From: Strigomonas culicis
Taxonomy: Eukaryota > Euglenozoa > Kinetoplastea > Trypanosomatida > Trypanosomatidae
DNA length: 62,971 bases
Assembly: GCA_000482145.1 (NCBI GenBank)
Contig: AUXH01000029.1
Coordinates: 1 to 62,971, forward strand
Direction: 5' to 3'
The notes under the pieces are model-generated. The model searched no databases. It was given only the letters and a program-made list of their open reading frames with translations, and was not told the origin of the DNA. Below, in pieces: positions 9,759 through 18,097 of the stretch (within the stretch, counting starts at the first letter, position 1; the number at the start of each line of letters is the position of its first letter). The position numbers and the translations under genes were made by a program.

Positions 9759-12632
9759 TCACAGTGGAAATGGAATGTGTTTCTTTTCAATCAAGTGGTC
9801 ATACACCCAGCACGATCGTATCAAGTCGAGTCCAGACGCGACGCGGAGGTCGTAGACTGTGACTGAGCAGCTCTTCGATTTCTCAGCCATTTCCTTCTTA
9901 ATTCTCAAGAAAAGTGCCGGTGGGACGTGGCACTCACTGCACACAACGCCCTCCTCTGCAGAGATGGAAGAGACGCCATTCATTTGACGAATGTCAAGGT
10001 TCTCTCCATATGCCATCGCACATATTTGTTCTTCCGTAGGAACGCGACCTTCGTGGATGCGACTCTCAATCACGCGTTCCACCTTGCTCTTGATATTTAA
10101 AATGCGCTTCAATCCAACCAACCATGCCTCGCAGTCAGTGTCTGAGTCACAGACCACTTCAAGAGACTTACCTCCAGGCAGTAGTAGTGCAAAAGAGCGA
10201 TAGTTGTTGAGGCCAAGGTTTTCAGGAGTGATGCTCTGGGTCGGGTCTTGACGAAAGGTGCCGTTGTCACTGATGGCGCTCATGCGGCTCTTGGAGAGAG
10301 CACTCTCTGTGGCAAAGGACGTGAAGGAAGGTGTATAGCAACCAAGCACAACCTTGCGAATGTCGCTCACATTGATCGCAACTGGAGGTTTCTTGCGGTT
10401 TACGGGAGACCCCTGGTTATCCAGCTCACACGAAAAAATCTTCTTGCTGTCTTCGGAGAGGAAATAAAAAAGACGGTGCTCTTGTCCTTTTCGTGATATT
10501 TTGGTAAGCTTCACGCCCTGACGCAAGTAGGTCATCACCTGATCCACAAGCGCAATGAGATGCTGCTCCTTCTTAATGGCATCTTGATGACCTTCCTTTG
10601 CCTTCACCTGCGCAGACTCAAGCACTTTATTTCGGAAGGCCTCCAAGCCCTTCTCCAGATTAGTCTTACGTTCCTTTTCTCGTTCAATTTTCTTCAAATA
10701 TGCTTGCCTTTCCTGGGCGAAGACGTCATCAAACTGGCGACGAATGCTCTCCGTCTCTTCCGCATTTGTTGGTACATCGTTTAGCGTGATGAGTTTGGGT
10801 AAATACTCTTCAATTGTCTTAATATCATCCTTCACCGCCTGCTCCGAGGCCTTCTCTGATGCAGATGGTTCCTCTCCTGACTGCTTGCGGTCCTCTGCCA
10901 ATGAGCGAAGCTGATCAAGGACCTTCTCGTTAATATCCTTAATCTGTGCAATCCACTGTTGGCGCTCGGCTTTGCGCTCATCCAGCACTTTCTTACGCCC
11001 CGCCTGCACATTGGCGTGCTCTCGCTTGATAGCTTCGAGGCCCTTTTTCTTATCCATCTTTGCAAGCTCCAGTTGCTTCTGCTTCCCCTGAAGAGCGTTT
11101 TGGCGCGTCACCAAGTCTTCCTCCAGCTGTACCATTTCTTCCTTGAGGCGCGCAGTGGAACCTTCCTGCTCTTCCTTCTGAGTACGAGCTTGTTCCAGTC
11201 GCGCTTCGTACTCCTTTACTTTGGCATCGTGCTCTTGTTGGAGAGAAGCGTTTTCCTTCTTCTTATTCTCCAGACTCTGCTTCAACTCTGCCAGCGTTGC
11301 TCCTTTCTTGGCTTCCTGATCCTTGATCATTTGTGCGGATTCCTGCGCTGCCTTCTGGCGAATCAGCGCCAGCTGCTTTTCGCGGATCTCGTCGCGTTTG
11401 CCTTGGATGGCGGTTACGTGCTTCAGTTCCTCCTCCTTGATGTTAGAAATGACCTTGTTCATTTCAAAAATACGCGGCTTGTACTCGTACACTGTCTTGG
11501 CCACAACAAGCTCGTCACGAAGCTCCGCAACATCCTGATCCAAGCGCCACTTGTCAACCGTGAGGTCGCGCAGCAGAGAGCCGATACCAGAAGAACCCAG
11601 CGGATTGGCAATACGGCGAATCATTGTTAACTGGTGATAATTCTCCTCTGTCCACTTGCCATCCGTGGAGCAGTGTATGAACATGAAGGTACTCGTGTTC
11701 CCGTTGTTCGCACCTTTATCATAGCCTTTTTCTAAATTGTAGCACCGACGCAGAAGCTGACTCACCTTGGATTTGCCAAAAGGAATTCGCAGACGGCTAC
11801 ACTTGATACTGGAAACAATGCCCGCAGCGGAAACCAACACTCTGTGATTCTTCTCGTACAACAGCTGCTGTTCCGCGTCAACACCACAAAGAGGGGGGCG
11901 CTCAGCATCGCCAAGTGATATAAAAGTCATCGAATTGGTTTCCTTATAGTCAGCAAAATGAGGTTCATCGTCGTAATAATGTAGCTGTACCATGATACTG
12001 TCACCATTGTATGGCGGTAGTGCCTCCAGCTCTGGGGTGGGCTGCTTCTCCAAGAGCACCAGTGCGAACACCTGCTCGTAATTCTGCACAACCTTCTTCA
12101 TAACATCACGAACGTCAGAAGCGGATGTCACTCGCGCTCGGTCCACCATACGAACGCGAGGACCCTCTTTCACGGACTCCACAATGACACCGAGCTGGTT
12201 CTCTGCATCAATAAGGTCAACGAGGTGTTCGGTGATACCGATAACAAAGGCAGAAATAGAGAAGATACCTTTTTTGGAAGCGACCACATCTGCCATCATC
12301 TTTGTGGCGTATCCCTCCTCATTTTTCGACCCATACATCATCTGACGCTTGGGAACAGAACGAACGCCGTACCCAAACACCACCACATTCTCCTTTCGAC
12401 TCGTAAAGTTGCTGACCACATTCGGCATTGTCTGAACCATTTTCGCTGCACTGGGCTTATCCAGTACATTTTCAATGTTAAAGCTCGTGTCTGAAATGGG
12501 GAACCCAGCCTCGCGATAGATGGGGGGAGCAGCGAAGTTCACCGTGTTGCCAGATACACGGAGACACGGCGGGATTCCAGAAGTGGAACGCGGATCATGC
12601 ACGCAGACAGTAACAAGAGCATCAAGACTCAT
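9759..12632 (-). CDS. Kinesin-like protein with degenerate motor and C-terminal PH domain
   Basis: From the ATG at 12632 the product has 957 residues. An in-frame extension upstream to 12845 is a Phe/Leu/Cys-rich translation of a polypyrimidine tract and is excluded. Residues 1-370 resemble a kinesin motor. At 86-101 the sequence FGYGVRSVPKRQMMYG lines up without gaps on the kinesin [16 protein letters not shown], so the P-loop Gly and Thr are lost. The switch II DLAGSER reads SLGDAER. A long coiled coil spans about 380-740. Residues of about 770-910 look like a PH domain that ends in a Trp-containing helix (DCEAWLVGLKRIL). ATP hydrolysis is unlikely. A scaffold that binds microtubules and lipid is plausible. 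This is the first gene of the left array, next to the strand-switch region. Confidence 0.75.
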   Translation of the reverse strand: MSLDALVTVCVHDPRSTSGIPPCLRVSGNTVNFAAPPIYREAGFPISDTSFNIENVLDKPSAAKMVQTMPNVVSNFTSRKENVVVFGYGVRSVPKRQMMYGSKNEEGYATKMMADVVASKKGIFSISAFVIGITEHLVDLIDAENQLGVIVESVKEGPRVRMVDRARVTSASDVRDVMKKVVQNYEQVFALVLLEKQPTPELEALPPYNGDSIMVQLHYYDDEPHFADYKETNSMTFISLGDAERPPLCGVDAEQQLLYEKNHRVLVSAAGIVSSIKCSRLRIPFGKSKVSQLLRRCYNLEKGYDKGANNGNTSTFMFIHCSTDGKWTEENYHQLTMIRRIANPLGSSGIGSLLRDLTVDKWRLDQDVAELRDELVVAKTVYEYKPRIFEMNKVISNIKEEELKHVTAIQGKRDEIREKQLALIRQKAAQESAQMIKDQEAKKGATLAELKQSLENKKKENASLQQEHDAKVKEYEARLEQARTQKEEQEGSTARLKEEMVQLEEDLVTRQNALQGKQKQLELAKMDKKKGLEAIKREHANVQAGRKKVLDERKAERQQWIAQIKDINEKVLDQLRSLAEDRKQSGEEPSASEKASEQAVKDDIKTIEEYLPKLITLNDVPTNAEETESIRRQFDDVFAQERQAYLKKIEREKERKTNLEKGLEAFRNKVLESAQVKAKEGHQDAIKKEQHLIALVDQVMTYLRQGVKLTKISRKGQEHRLFYFLSEDSKKIFSCELDNQGSPVNRKKPPVAINVSDIRKVVLGCYTPSFTSFATESALSKSRMSAISDNGTFRQDPTQSITPENLGLNNYRSFALLLPGGKSLEVVCDSDTDCEAWLVGLKRILNIKSKVERVIESRIHEGRVPTEEQICAMAYGENLDIRQMNGVSSISAEEGVVCSECHVPPALFLRIKKEMAEKSKSCSVTVYDLRVASGLDLIRSCWVYDHLIEKKHIPFPL

Positions 12633-12842
12633 TTTCTTAACTTGACGTAGAAGAGTTAATCTGCAACAACAGCACGATAAGAAAAAGAAAAATGATGCAC
12701 AAAAAAAAAAGAAGAAGAAAAAAAGGGCGATAGAAGTATGTTCTGAGTGTTGAAAACGGAAGCAGAAAAAAAAGAGTAACACACGTAAAAAAAAAAGGTA
12801 AAGGAGGGGAAAGGAGAAAAGAAGTGCATCATAGCAACACAG

Positions 12843-12935
12843 CAATAATAATACTCATAATAATAACAATAACACTAATAACAATGATAATAACAACAGT
12901 AATAATAATAATAATAGTAATAATAATAATATTAG
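12843..12935. repeat. AAT-type microsatellite, left arm
   Basis: Imperfect TAA/CAA/TGA-type trinucleotide repeats lie just upstream of the degenerate kinesin gene. They mirror a similar repeat on the right side of the strand-switch region. Confidence 0.85.
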
Positions 12936-13009
12936 TAAGAATCGTATTAACGAACGATGTATTTTGTGTGAGTGTAGTCACTAAAAAACAAGAATAACAA
13001 GTTCAGTGT

Positions 13010-14480
13010 GTGTAAAGCAGTAAACAGAAAAGAACGGTCGAAAAAACCACCAAGACAGACACACGCACGCAAGGGACACACAGCGGCCCCCCTGGATAGC
13101 GGAAGTAACAAAGAAAAGACCGCCCCCCAACAGAGGGACACCAACATAAGGCCGCGGCGGCCCCCCACCCACGACAAAAACGACCAGGCCGCCTCACCAC
13201 CACGCCACCCCCGCAGCGAGGAGACGACGGGGCACAACAAAGACAAAGCGAACCACGAATTCCAAAGAACAACCCGCCTCAAAAACCGGGTAGTCGCCGC
13301 AGGGGGGCGAGAGACACCAAGGCCCGCCGCTCGCATTCGATACGGAAACGCACCCCCGGGCGCGGCGAAGCGGCGGGCGGAAAACCATGGCCGCCCTTTG
13401 CAAGACCGCATTTGTTGGCCTTTTCCGAGTTTCGACGAAAACAATCCGCCGGCACCACGCCCACGAGAGAGAGCGGGTTTTAAAGCAGGGGGGGGGGTCG
13501 GTTTGATTTGTCTCGCGCCCAAAGTCTCGGCTCGGCCGGCTCGCTGAAAAACGTTTTGTGACCATTTTACAAACAACGGGCTTCTTCCATCCGGCCTTTC
13601 CCTTCTTTGTGATGATCCATGGCGTGGGGGCGTGCGCGCTCCGGGCCGGCCGACGCCCGAGTCGCCCTGGCGGCCCCCCCTCCCCTCGTTCCCAGGGTCC
13701 GCGTGCACAGCAAAAGGTCTTGCGTTAGCACAATTGTCCTTTCAGCGCGCTGGGCAAGCCAGCCGCCCCCACGTGGGAGACGTAGCGTTCTGTTTTCCGT
13801 GATTGCGGCAAGGGGCTGGGGGGGGGGGGGGGCGCGGTTTCGAGCAGCCGCCAGGCGTTCCCCCCGCCCACCCGTTGATCCGACTGGAGGATCCGTGCGC
13901 AACCAGAACCTCAACCCAGGCCGTCGAAAAAACGGTTTCATTTCCGATTACGCCATGGGGGCGGCTGGCCGTGGCGGCGTGTTTAGTGTTTATACCATTG
14001 GGTGTTCCAATGCGTTTTGCGTTTTCATTTCGAAGCGCTTGGCCACCGCGCATGCGGCGCGGCGCCAAGGCTCTCCGCGGGGTCGCAGGGGTCGGCCGGT
14101 CGGCTGGGGCGCAGGCCTCCCCCGCTTCGGATGGGTCCGCGTCGGGCGGGGGTGGCGTTTCACTCCTTTTCTTTTCTTGGGCGCGCCGGTTGTTCCGGGT
14201 GTGGTGTTCTCTCACTTGGCGCCCCGTTGTCGGGTCGTTCTTCCCGGCATCCGCGCGATTGGGATGCCGCCTGGGGGCCGCCCTCCCCCCCCCCGGCCCC
14301 GCCCGCCTCGTCCCGCGGGGAGGGGGGGCGGCTTCACGGCGCCGGGATGTTGGTCAATGGGCGGGCGCCCGTCCGCGCGGTTTCCCACGCCGGGCGGTCG
14401 GCCGATGGGGAAAACACCAGTGGGATGCCTCGTGCCCGTGATTGCTGTTTTTGATGGTTGTGCGTACGCTTCTTTCATTT
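13010..14480. promoter_or_regulatory. GC-rich island with mirrored strand skew
   Basis: The composition changes sharply at both borders from AT-rich to GC-rich with dense CpG. The plus strand of the left half (to about 13480) is rich in A and C and poor in T. The right half (from about 13600) is rich in G and T. Each half is therefore G/T-rich on the strand that would be transcribed outward. Long homopolymers occur: G10 at 13488-13497, G15 at 13818-13832 and C10 at 14285-14294. GT-rich elements are known to drive Pol II initiation and H2A.Z placement in T. brucei. The long open frames here run on both strands at once and arise because stop codons are rare in GC-rich DNA. Confidence 0.65.
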
Positions 14481-15563
14481 TCATTGTTGGTGTTAAGTGA
14501 AATTTATTTCATTTCTGTATCAAAGCACTACCATATACCATAATGGAAATAAAAACGTATTTTTTCTGTTAGTTTTGGAGAGCCGCCTCAATTCTGTACT
14601 TGAATACATGTTGTTTTCCTTCTGCATTATTCATGACATAAAGAAGTTGCTCTCTTTTCCTACATTTTTTTTTTCAGTACATGTGTGTTTTGCTGTGATT
14701 TGCAACAATACATTTATACATCTTTGTGTGTATACATGCATATGATTTTTCTGCATGTTTTTTTTTTCATGTAATGGCGTGTGAATTTCTGCAGTAAAGT
14801 TTCTTCCTTTACCTTTTTCAAGAGGGTTAGCTTGTTCTTTTTCTTGTTACTTAGTTTATATCTACCATATAAAGAGGACGTATCACATGCAACTATTTCT
14901 TTGGTTCTTTCTTCTTCTATTGAAACAGTTGCATTACACGCAAACATTTTTTTAGTTATGAGACAAAATCATACTATTGCAGTTTTCGTTATGATTCCTG
15001 TGCTATTTGGTTAATAATGCTTTTATCTATCTATATCTTTATTCTTTCTGTGGTGTTTTGTTTTGTTTAATGTACACTATCGCCTTTTTTTCTCTCTCTC
15101 GTGTTACCATTTTCTCGTTTTTCTTTTTCTAATAAAAGCAAGAGGATACTGATTATCGATTTAGGACAATTTTAATTGTTATTTTCTTCTGATGATGAGG
15201 TAAGCCATTTTTTTCCTCTTGAATACTTCTTCATTCGCTTCCCATTTTTTTAATTATTAGTATCTTTTTTTTTCTTTTGCTAATGTTAGTATTACAATAA
15301 TAGTTTTGTTTTTTTTTGTCTGTATTTATGTGGTTGTGTCGTTGTGTCGATTATTTTGGTATTTGTTGTTTTCCATTTGTTATTTTTGTATCTTGATAGC
15401 AAATTCATTTTTTATCACTTTTTTTTTTGTGAATAGGTGAGTACAATTAGTTATGTACCAACTTTGTTTTTCCATTTGTAAACAGCGTTTATTTATGAGG
15501 AAGCCTTTTTTTCTTTTGCTTTGTATTTGATTCTCTTCGTCACACGTGTTGTAATCCAGCTTT

Positions 15564-15604
15564 TTATTATTATTATTATTATTATGATAATAATAATAAT
15601 AGTA

Positions 15605-15667
<63 letters not shown>

Positions 15668-15701
15668 GTAATATTAATAATAATAATAAGTATTATTATT
15701 T
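15564..15701. repeat. Self-complementary TTA/TAA microsatellite, right arm
   Basis: About seven TTA units are followed directly by more than twenty TAA units, then by a short TAT-TAT-TAT segment. The two halves are complementary and could fold into a hairpin or cruciform. The repeat lies about 250 bp upstream of the first plus-strand gene. Confidence 0.85.
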
Positions 15702-15927
15702 TAAAGAGGCTAAATATAATTAAAAGGGATAAAATTATGTGTTTAAATAATGCGAAATTATTTTTTCCACTAATTGTTTTTATGTGTATACAGTGGTTAA
15801 ATATTTTACATGCTGTTTTCTGCAATGCTATCTGCTGTGTACTTTATTCTCTCTTTTTTTTTTTTTTGCATATTATTCCATTTAGTATATAAGATACATT
15901 TTTCCTTCGTATTAATAAATTATCACG

Positions 15928-15953
15928 CTTTTTCTCTCTCTCTCTTTCTGAAG
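15928..15953 (+). promoter_or_regulatory. Polypyrimidine tract and AG, trans-splice site of P5CR
   Basis: A CT-rich tract (15928-15949) is followed by an AG at 15952-15953, only two bases before the start codon. If it is used, the mature mRNA would have almost no untranslated leader beyond the spliced leader. Confidence 0.55.
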
Positions 15954-15955
15954 AA

Positions 15956-16768
15956 ATGTCGAAAAGTGTTGGTTTTATCGGATGCGGCAGTATGGCTGAG
16001 TGTATTATGGCTGGGGCGCTCAAATCTGGCGCATTGAAAGCAGATACAACTTACGTTTCCAACCGAACGGAGAGCACAGTGGAACGTTTAAAGAAAACGT
16101 ATGGTGTGAGGAACGGAACTCCGTGTGAAGTGACAAGGGCTTGTGATATTATTATTCTGGGAGTGAAACCGTATGGTATTGCTGACATGTGCCAGACAAT
16201 TAAAAATGAGGTTACCCAGGAGAAGGTAATTATTTCCATCGCAGCTGCAATATCTATTGAGACGATTGAGAAAAACCTGCCGGCTTCTTCAAAGGTTATT
16301 CGTGTGATGCCCAACGTGCCTGCGCTTGTGGGTTACGCTATGACCTCTTTGTCCCCGAATGCATCCACAACCAAAGAGGATGTTGATCTTGTGTATTCGC
16401 TTTTCGAAGCTGTGGGGAAAGTTGAGGTTGTTCCAGAATCTTCTATTCATGCTGTCATCGGCTGCAGTGGTTCATCCGTGGCATACGCTTTTCTATTTCT
16501 TGAAGCGCTTACAGACGCTGCTGTTCATGGAGGCTTGACACGTGTACAGGCTCAGAATATGGCGGCTCAAGCTGTTGTCGGCGCTGCAAAAATGATGCAG
16601 GAAACTGGAAAGTCGCCCGCACAGCTGAAAGATATGGTGTGTTCTCCGGGTGGCACAACCATTGAAGCCGTTCGTTACCTTGAAAAAGGTGGAATGCGAT
16701 CTGCCGTTATCGAAGCGGCAATTGAATGCATGGAAAAATCAAAAAAACTTGAGAAGCAATACAATTAA
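15956..16768 (+). CDS. P5CR: Pyrroline-5-carboxylate reductase
   Basis: The product has 270 residues, the usual length. It catalyses the last step of proline synthesis, reducing pyrroline-5-carboxylate with NAD(P)H. The N-terminal Rossmann fold starts with VGFIGCGSMAECIMAGAL at about residue 5. The conserved VMPNVPALVG lies near 120. The dimerisation domain shows GCSGSSVAYAFLFLEALTDA near 178 and the family signature SPGGTTIEAVRYLEKGGMRS near 232. No targeting peptide is seen, so it is probably cytosolic. It is the first gene of the right array, and its codons are more AT-rich than those of most neighbours. The start is fixed by the Rossmann motif directly after it and by the AG just upstream. 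Confidence 0.95.
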   Translation: MSKSVGFIGCGSMAECIMAGALKSGALKADTTYVSNRTESTVERLKKTYGVRNGTPCEVTRACDIIILGVKPYGIADMCQTIKNEVTQEKVIISIAAAISIETIEKNLPASSKVIRVMPNVPALVGYAMTSLSPNASTTKEDVDLVYSLFEAVGKVEVVPESSIHAVIGCSGSSVAYAFLFLEALTDAAVHGGLTRVQAQNMAAQAVVGAAKMMQETGKSPAQLKDMVCSPGGTTIEAVRYLEKGGMRSAVIEAAIECMEKSKKLEKQYN

Positions 16769-17178
16769 ATATACTCTTTTTTTTTTGCTATCCCAAGTAT
16801 GCATTATTTTTCCACGTCGTAATGATTGTCGCAAAGGGGCACATTATACAATATATGTTTGTTTTTGTTGTTATCGAGTTTTTATTTCTCTTCGACTTAT
16901 GCTTAACACATATGGTTGAAGTTATTTTCCATATTTTTTATCATTATTTTTCATGTAAAAAAAAACGTCTTTATCTTTATTCTGTTAATTTGTGAGACTA
17001 TTTGAGGAAATGAAGTTTTTTTTTATATAAAACTTATTATGCAAATGATACTCATTTCTTTCTCTCTCCCTCCCCTTTCTACTTTCTGTCATCATATTTC
17101 TATTTTCTTTATAATTACTCTATTATTTCATTTTTTTTTCTTGATTACTATTTAAGGTGTTGTTATTACTTCGCAAAA
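16769..17178. other. Intergenic gap with splice signal for eL42
   Basis: AT-rich spacer. A T-rich tract (17129-17142) and an AG at 17155-17156 lie 22 bases before the eL42 start and form its likely trans-splice site. Nothing else is seen. Confidence 0.55.
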
Positions 17179-17499
17179 ATGGTGAACTTTCCCAAGAAGA
17201 AGACCCTGCACTGCCCGGATGAGCGCTGCAACAAGCACAAGTCCTTCAAGGTCGTGCAGTACAAGGCTGGCAAGGCTCGTCTGTTCGCCCGTGGTAAGCG
17301 TCGTTACGACCGCAAGCAGTCTGGTTATGGTGGTCAGACCAAGCCCATCTTCCACAAGAAGGCCAAGACGACCAAGAAGATCGTGCTGAAGCTCCAGTGC
17401 TCTGGCTGCAAGTCCGTCATTCAGACTGTTCTGAAGCGCACGAAGCACTTCGAGCTGAATGATAAGAAGAAGAGCACGAGCAAGGACCCCACGTGGTAA
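17179..17499 (+). CDS. RPL44: 60S ribosomal protein eL42 (L44/L36a)
   Basis: The product has 106 residues, full length for the family. It belongs to the large ribosomal subunit and lies near the exit site for tRNA. Zinc-binding cysteines are at 12, 17, 74 and 77 (CPDERC and CSGC). The central [17 protein letters not shown] region is conserved. Pro56 is present. In yeasts, changes of this residue give cycloheximide resistance, so the sequence is of the sensitive type. Codon choice is strongly biased to C- and G-ending codons, as expected for a highly expressed gene in an otherwise AT-rich neighbourhood. Confidence 0.97.
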   Translation: MVNFPKKKTLHCPDERCNKHKSFKVVQYKAGKARLFARGKRRYDRKQSGYGGQTKPIFHKKAKTTKKIVLKLQCSGCKSVIQTVLKRTKHFELNDKKKSTSKDPTW

Positions 17500-18097
17500 A
17501 TAGCCCTTCTGAGCAAATCTACTTTCTTAAAACAATTTGTTTTCTCTTTTTTTTTTTTCTCGTGTTCTAATAGTATTATACTTCCTTTTTTTTATTTATC
17601 CGAGATGAACCCTCTTCCTGTACTTTAAAGAGAGTGAATGCATCTTTTTAAAGAGGAGATAGTTTAAAGGAATGCGCAAGTGACCGGAAAAAAAAAAGGA
17701 AAGACATAATTACAAGAATGAAAAGAAAAAAAAATACAAAGGAAGGCAAAAAGAAAGCTAAGATGTAATAACACCTGTTATTTTTTATTTTTCATTTTCT
17801 TAAAAAAACAAAAAATAAAAAAAAGGTGTGTTTTATTGTTGCTTAAAGGAGGTGCCTGATGCTGAAAACATGAATGCTTCATTTTTTCTCTTCCTTTTAA
17901 ATATGTTCTCTCTCTATATACTCCCCTATTTTCTCTAATTATCTTCATCTTTTTGTTGTTGTTCATTGAACGTATCATTGCTATTCAGAGGGGTGAAATA
18001 CACATACGCACTTTTTTTTTCTTTCCTATTCACAAGTTTCATATTATTATTATTATAATTATATTATTCTTATATAAATTATACATCTCAGCACTTC
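17500..18097. other. Intergenic gap with T-rich/A-rich inverted stretch
   Basis: AT-rich spacer. At about 17778-17824 a T-rich stretch is followed by a complementary A-rich stretch and could form a weak hairpin. A pyrimidine tract at 18011-18027 and an AG at 18090-18091 precede the CCT zeta start. No gene is seen. Confidence 0.5.

Larger units (their letters stand above)
12633..15955. promoter_or_regulatory. Divergent strand-switch region, likely bidirectional Pol II start
   Basis: All genes to the left run on the minus strand and all to the right on the plus strand, so the two arrays diverge here. In trypanosomatids such regions are the main sites of RNA polymerase II initiation, marked by variant histones, and many also act as replication origins. 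The 3.3-kb region has three parts. An A-rich left arm (12633-13010) reads T-rich on the minus strand. A GC-rich core covers 13010-14480. A T-rich right arm (14480-15955) completes it. No tRNA or other RNA gene could be recognised. Initiation here is inferred from gene orientation and composition. Confidence 0.8.

Noticed and set aside
12633..12845. N-terminal extension of the degenerate kinesin gene
   Set aside because: It translates a polypyrimidine tract into Phe/Leu/Cys strings, and the ATG at 12632 begins the motor-like sequence.
12947..14500. Long open frames on both strands in the GC-rich island, such as 253 and 293 codons
   Set aside because: They overlap one another in several frames and strands, run through G and C homopolymers, are Gly/Pro/Arg/Ala-rich with no domain pattern, and are expected where stop codons are rare.
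15493..15892. Ile-rich open frames on both strands at the AAT repeat
   Set aside because: They are translations of the trinucleotide repeat and not genes.
12633..15955. tRNA or rRNA genes in the strand-switch region
   Set aside because: Scanning by eye for the T-loop consensus and cloverleaf pairing found no credible match on either strand.
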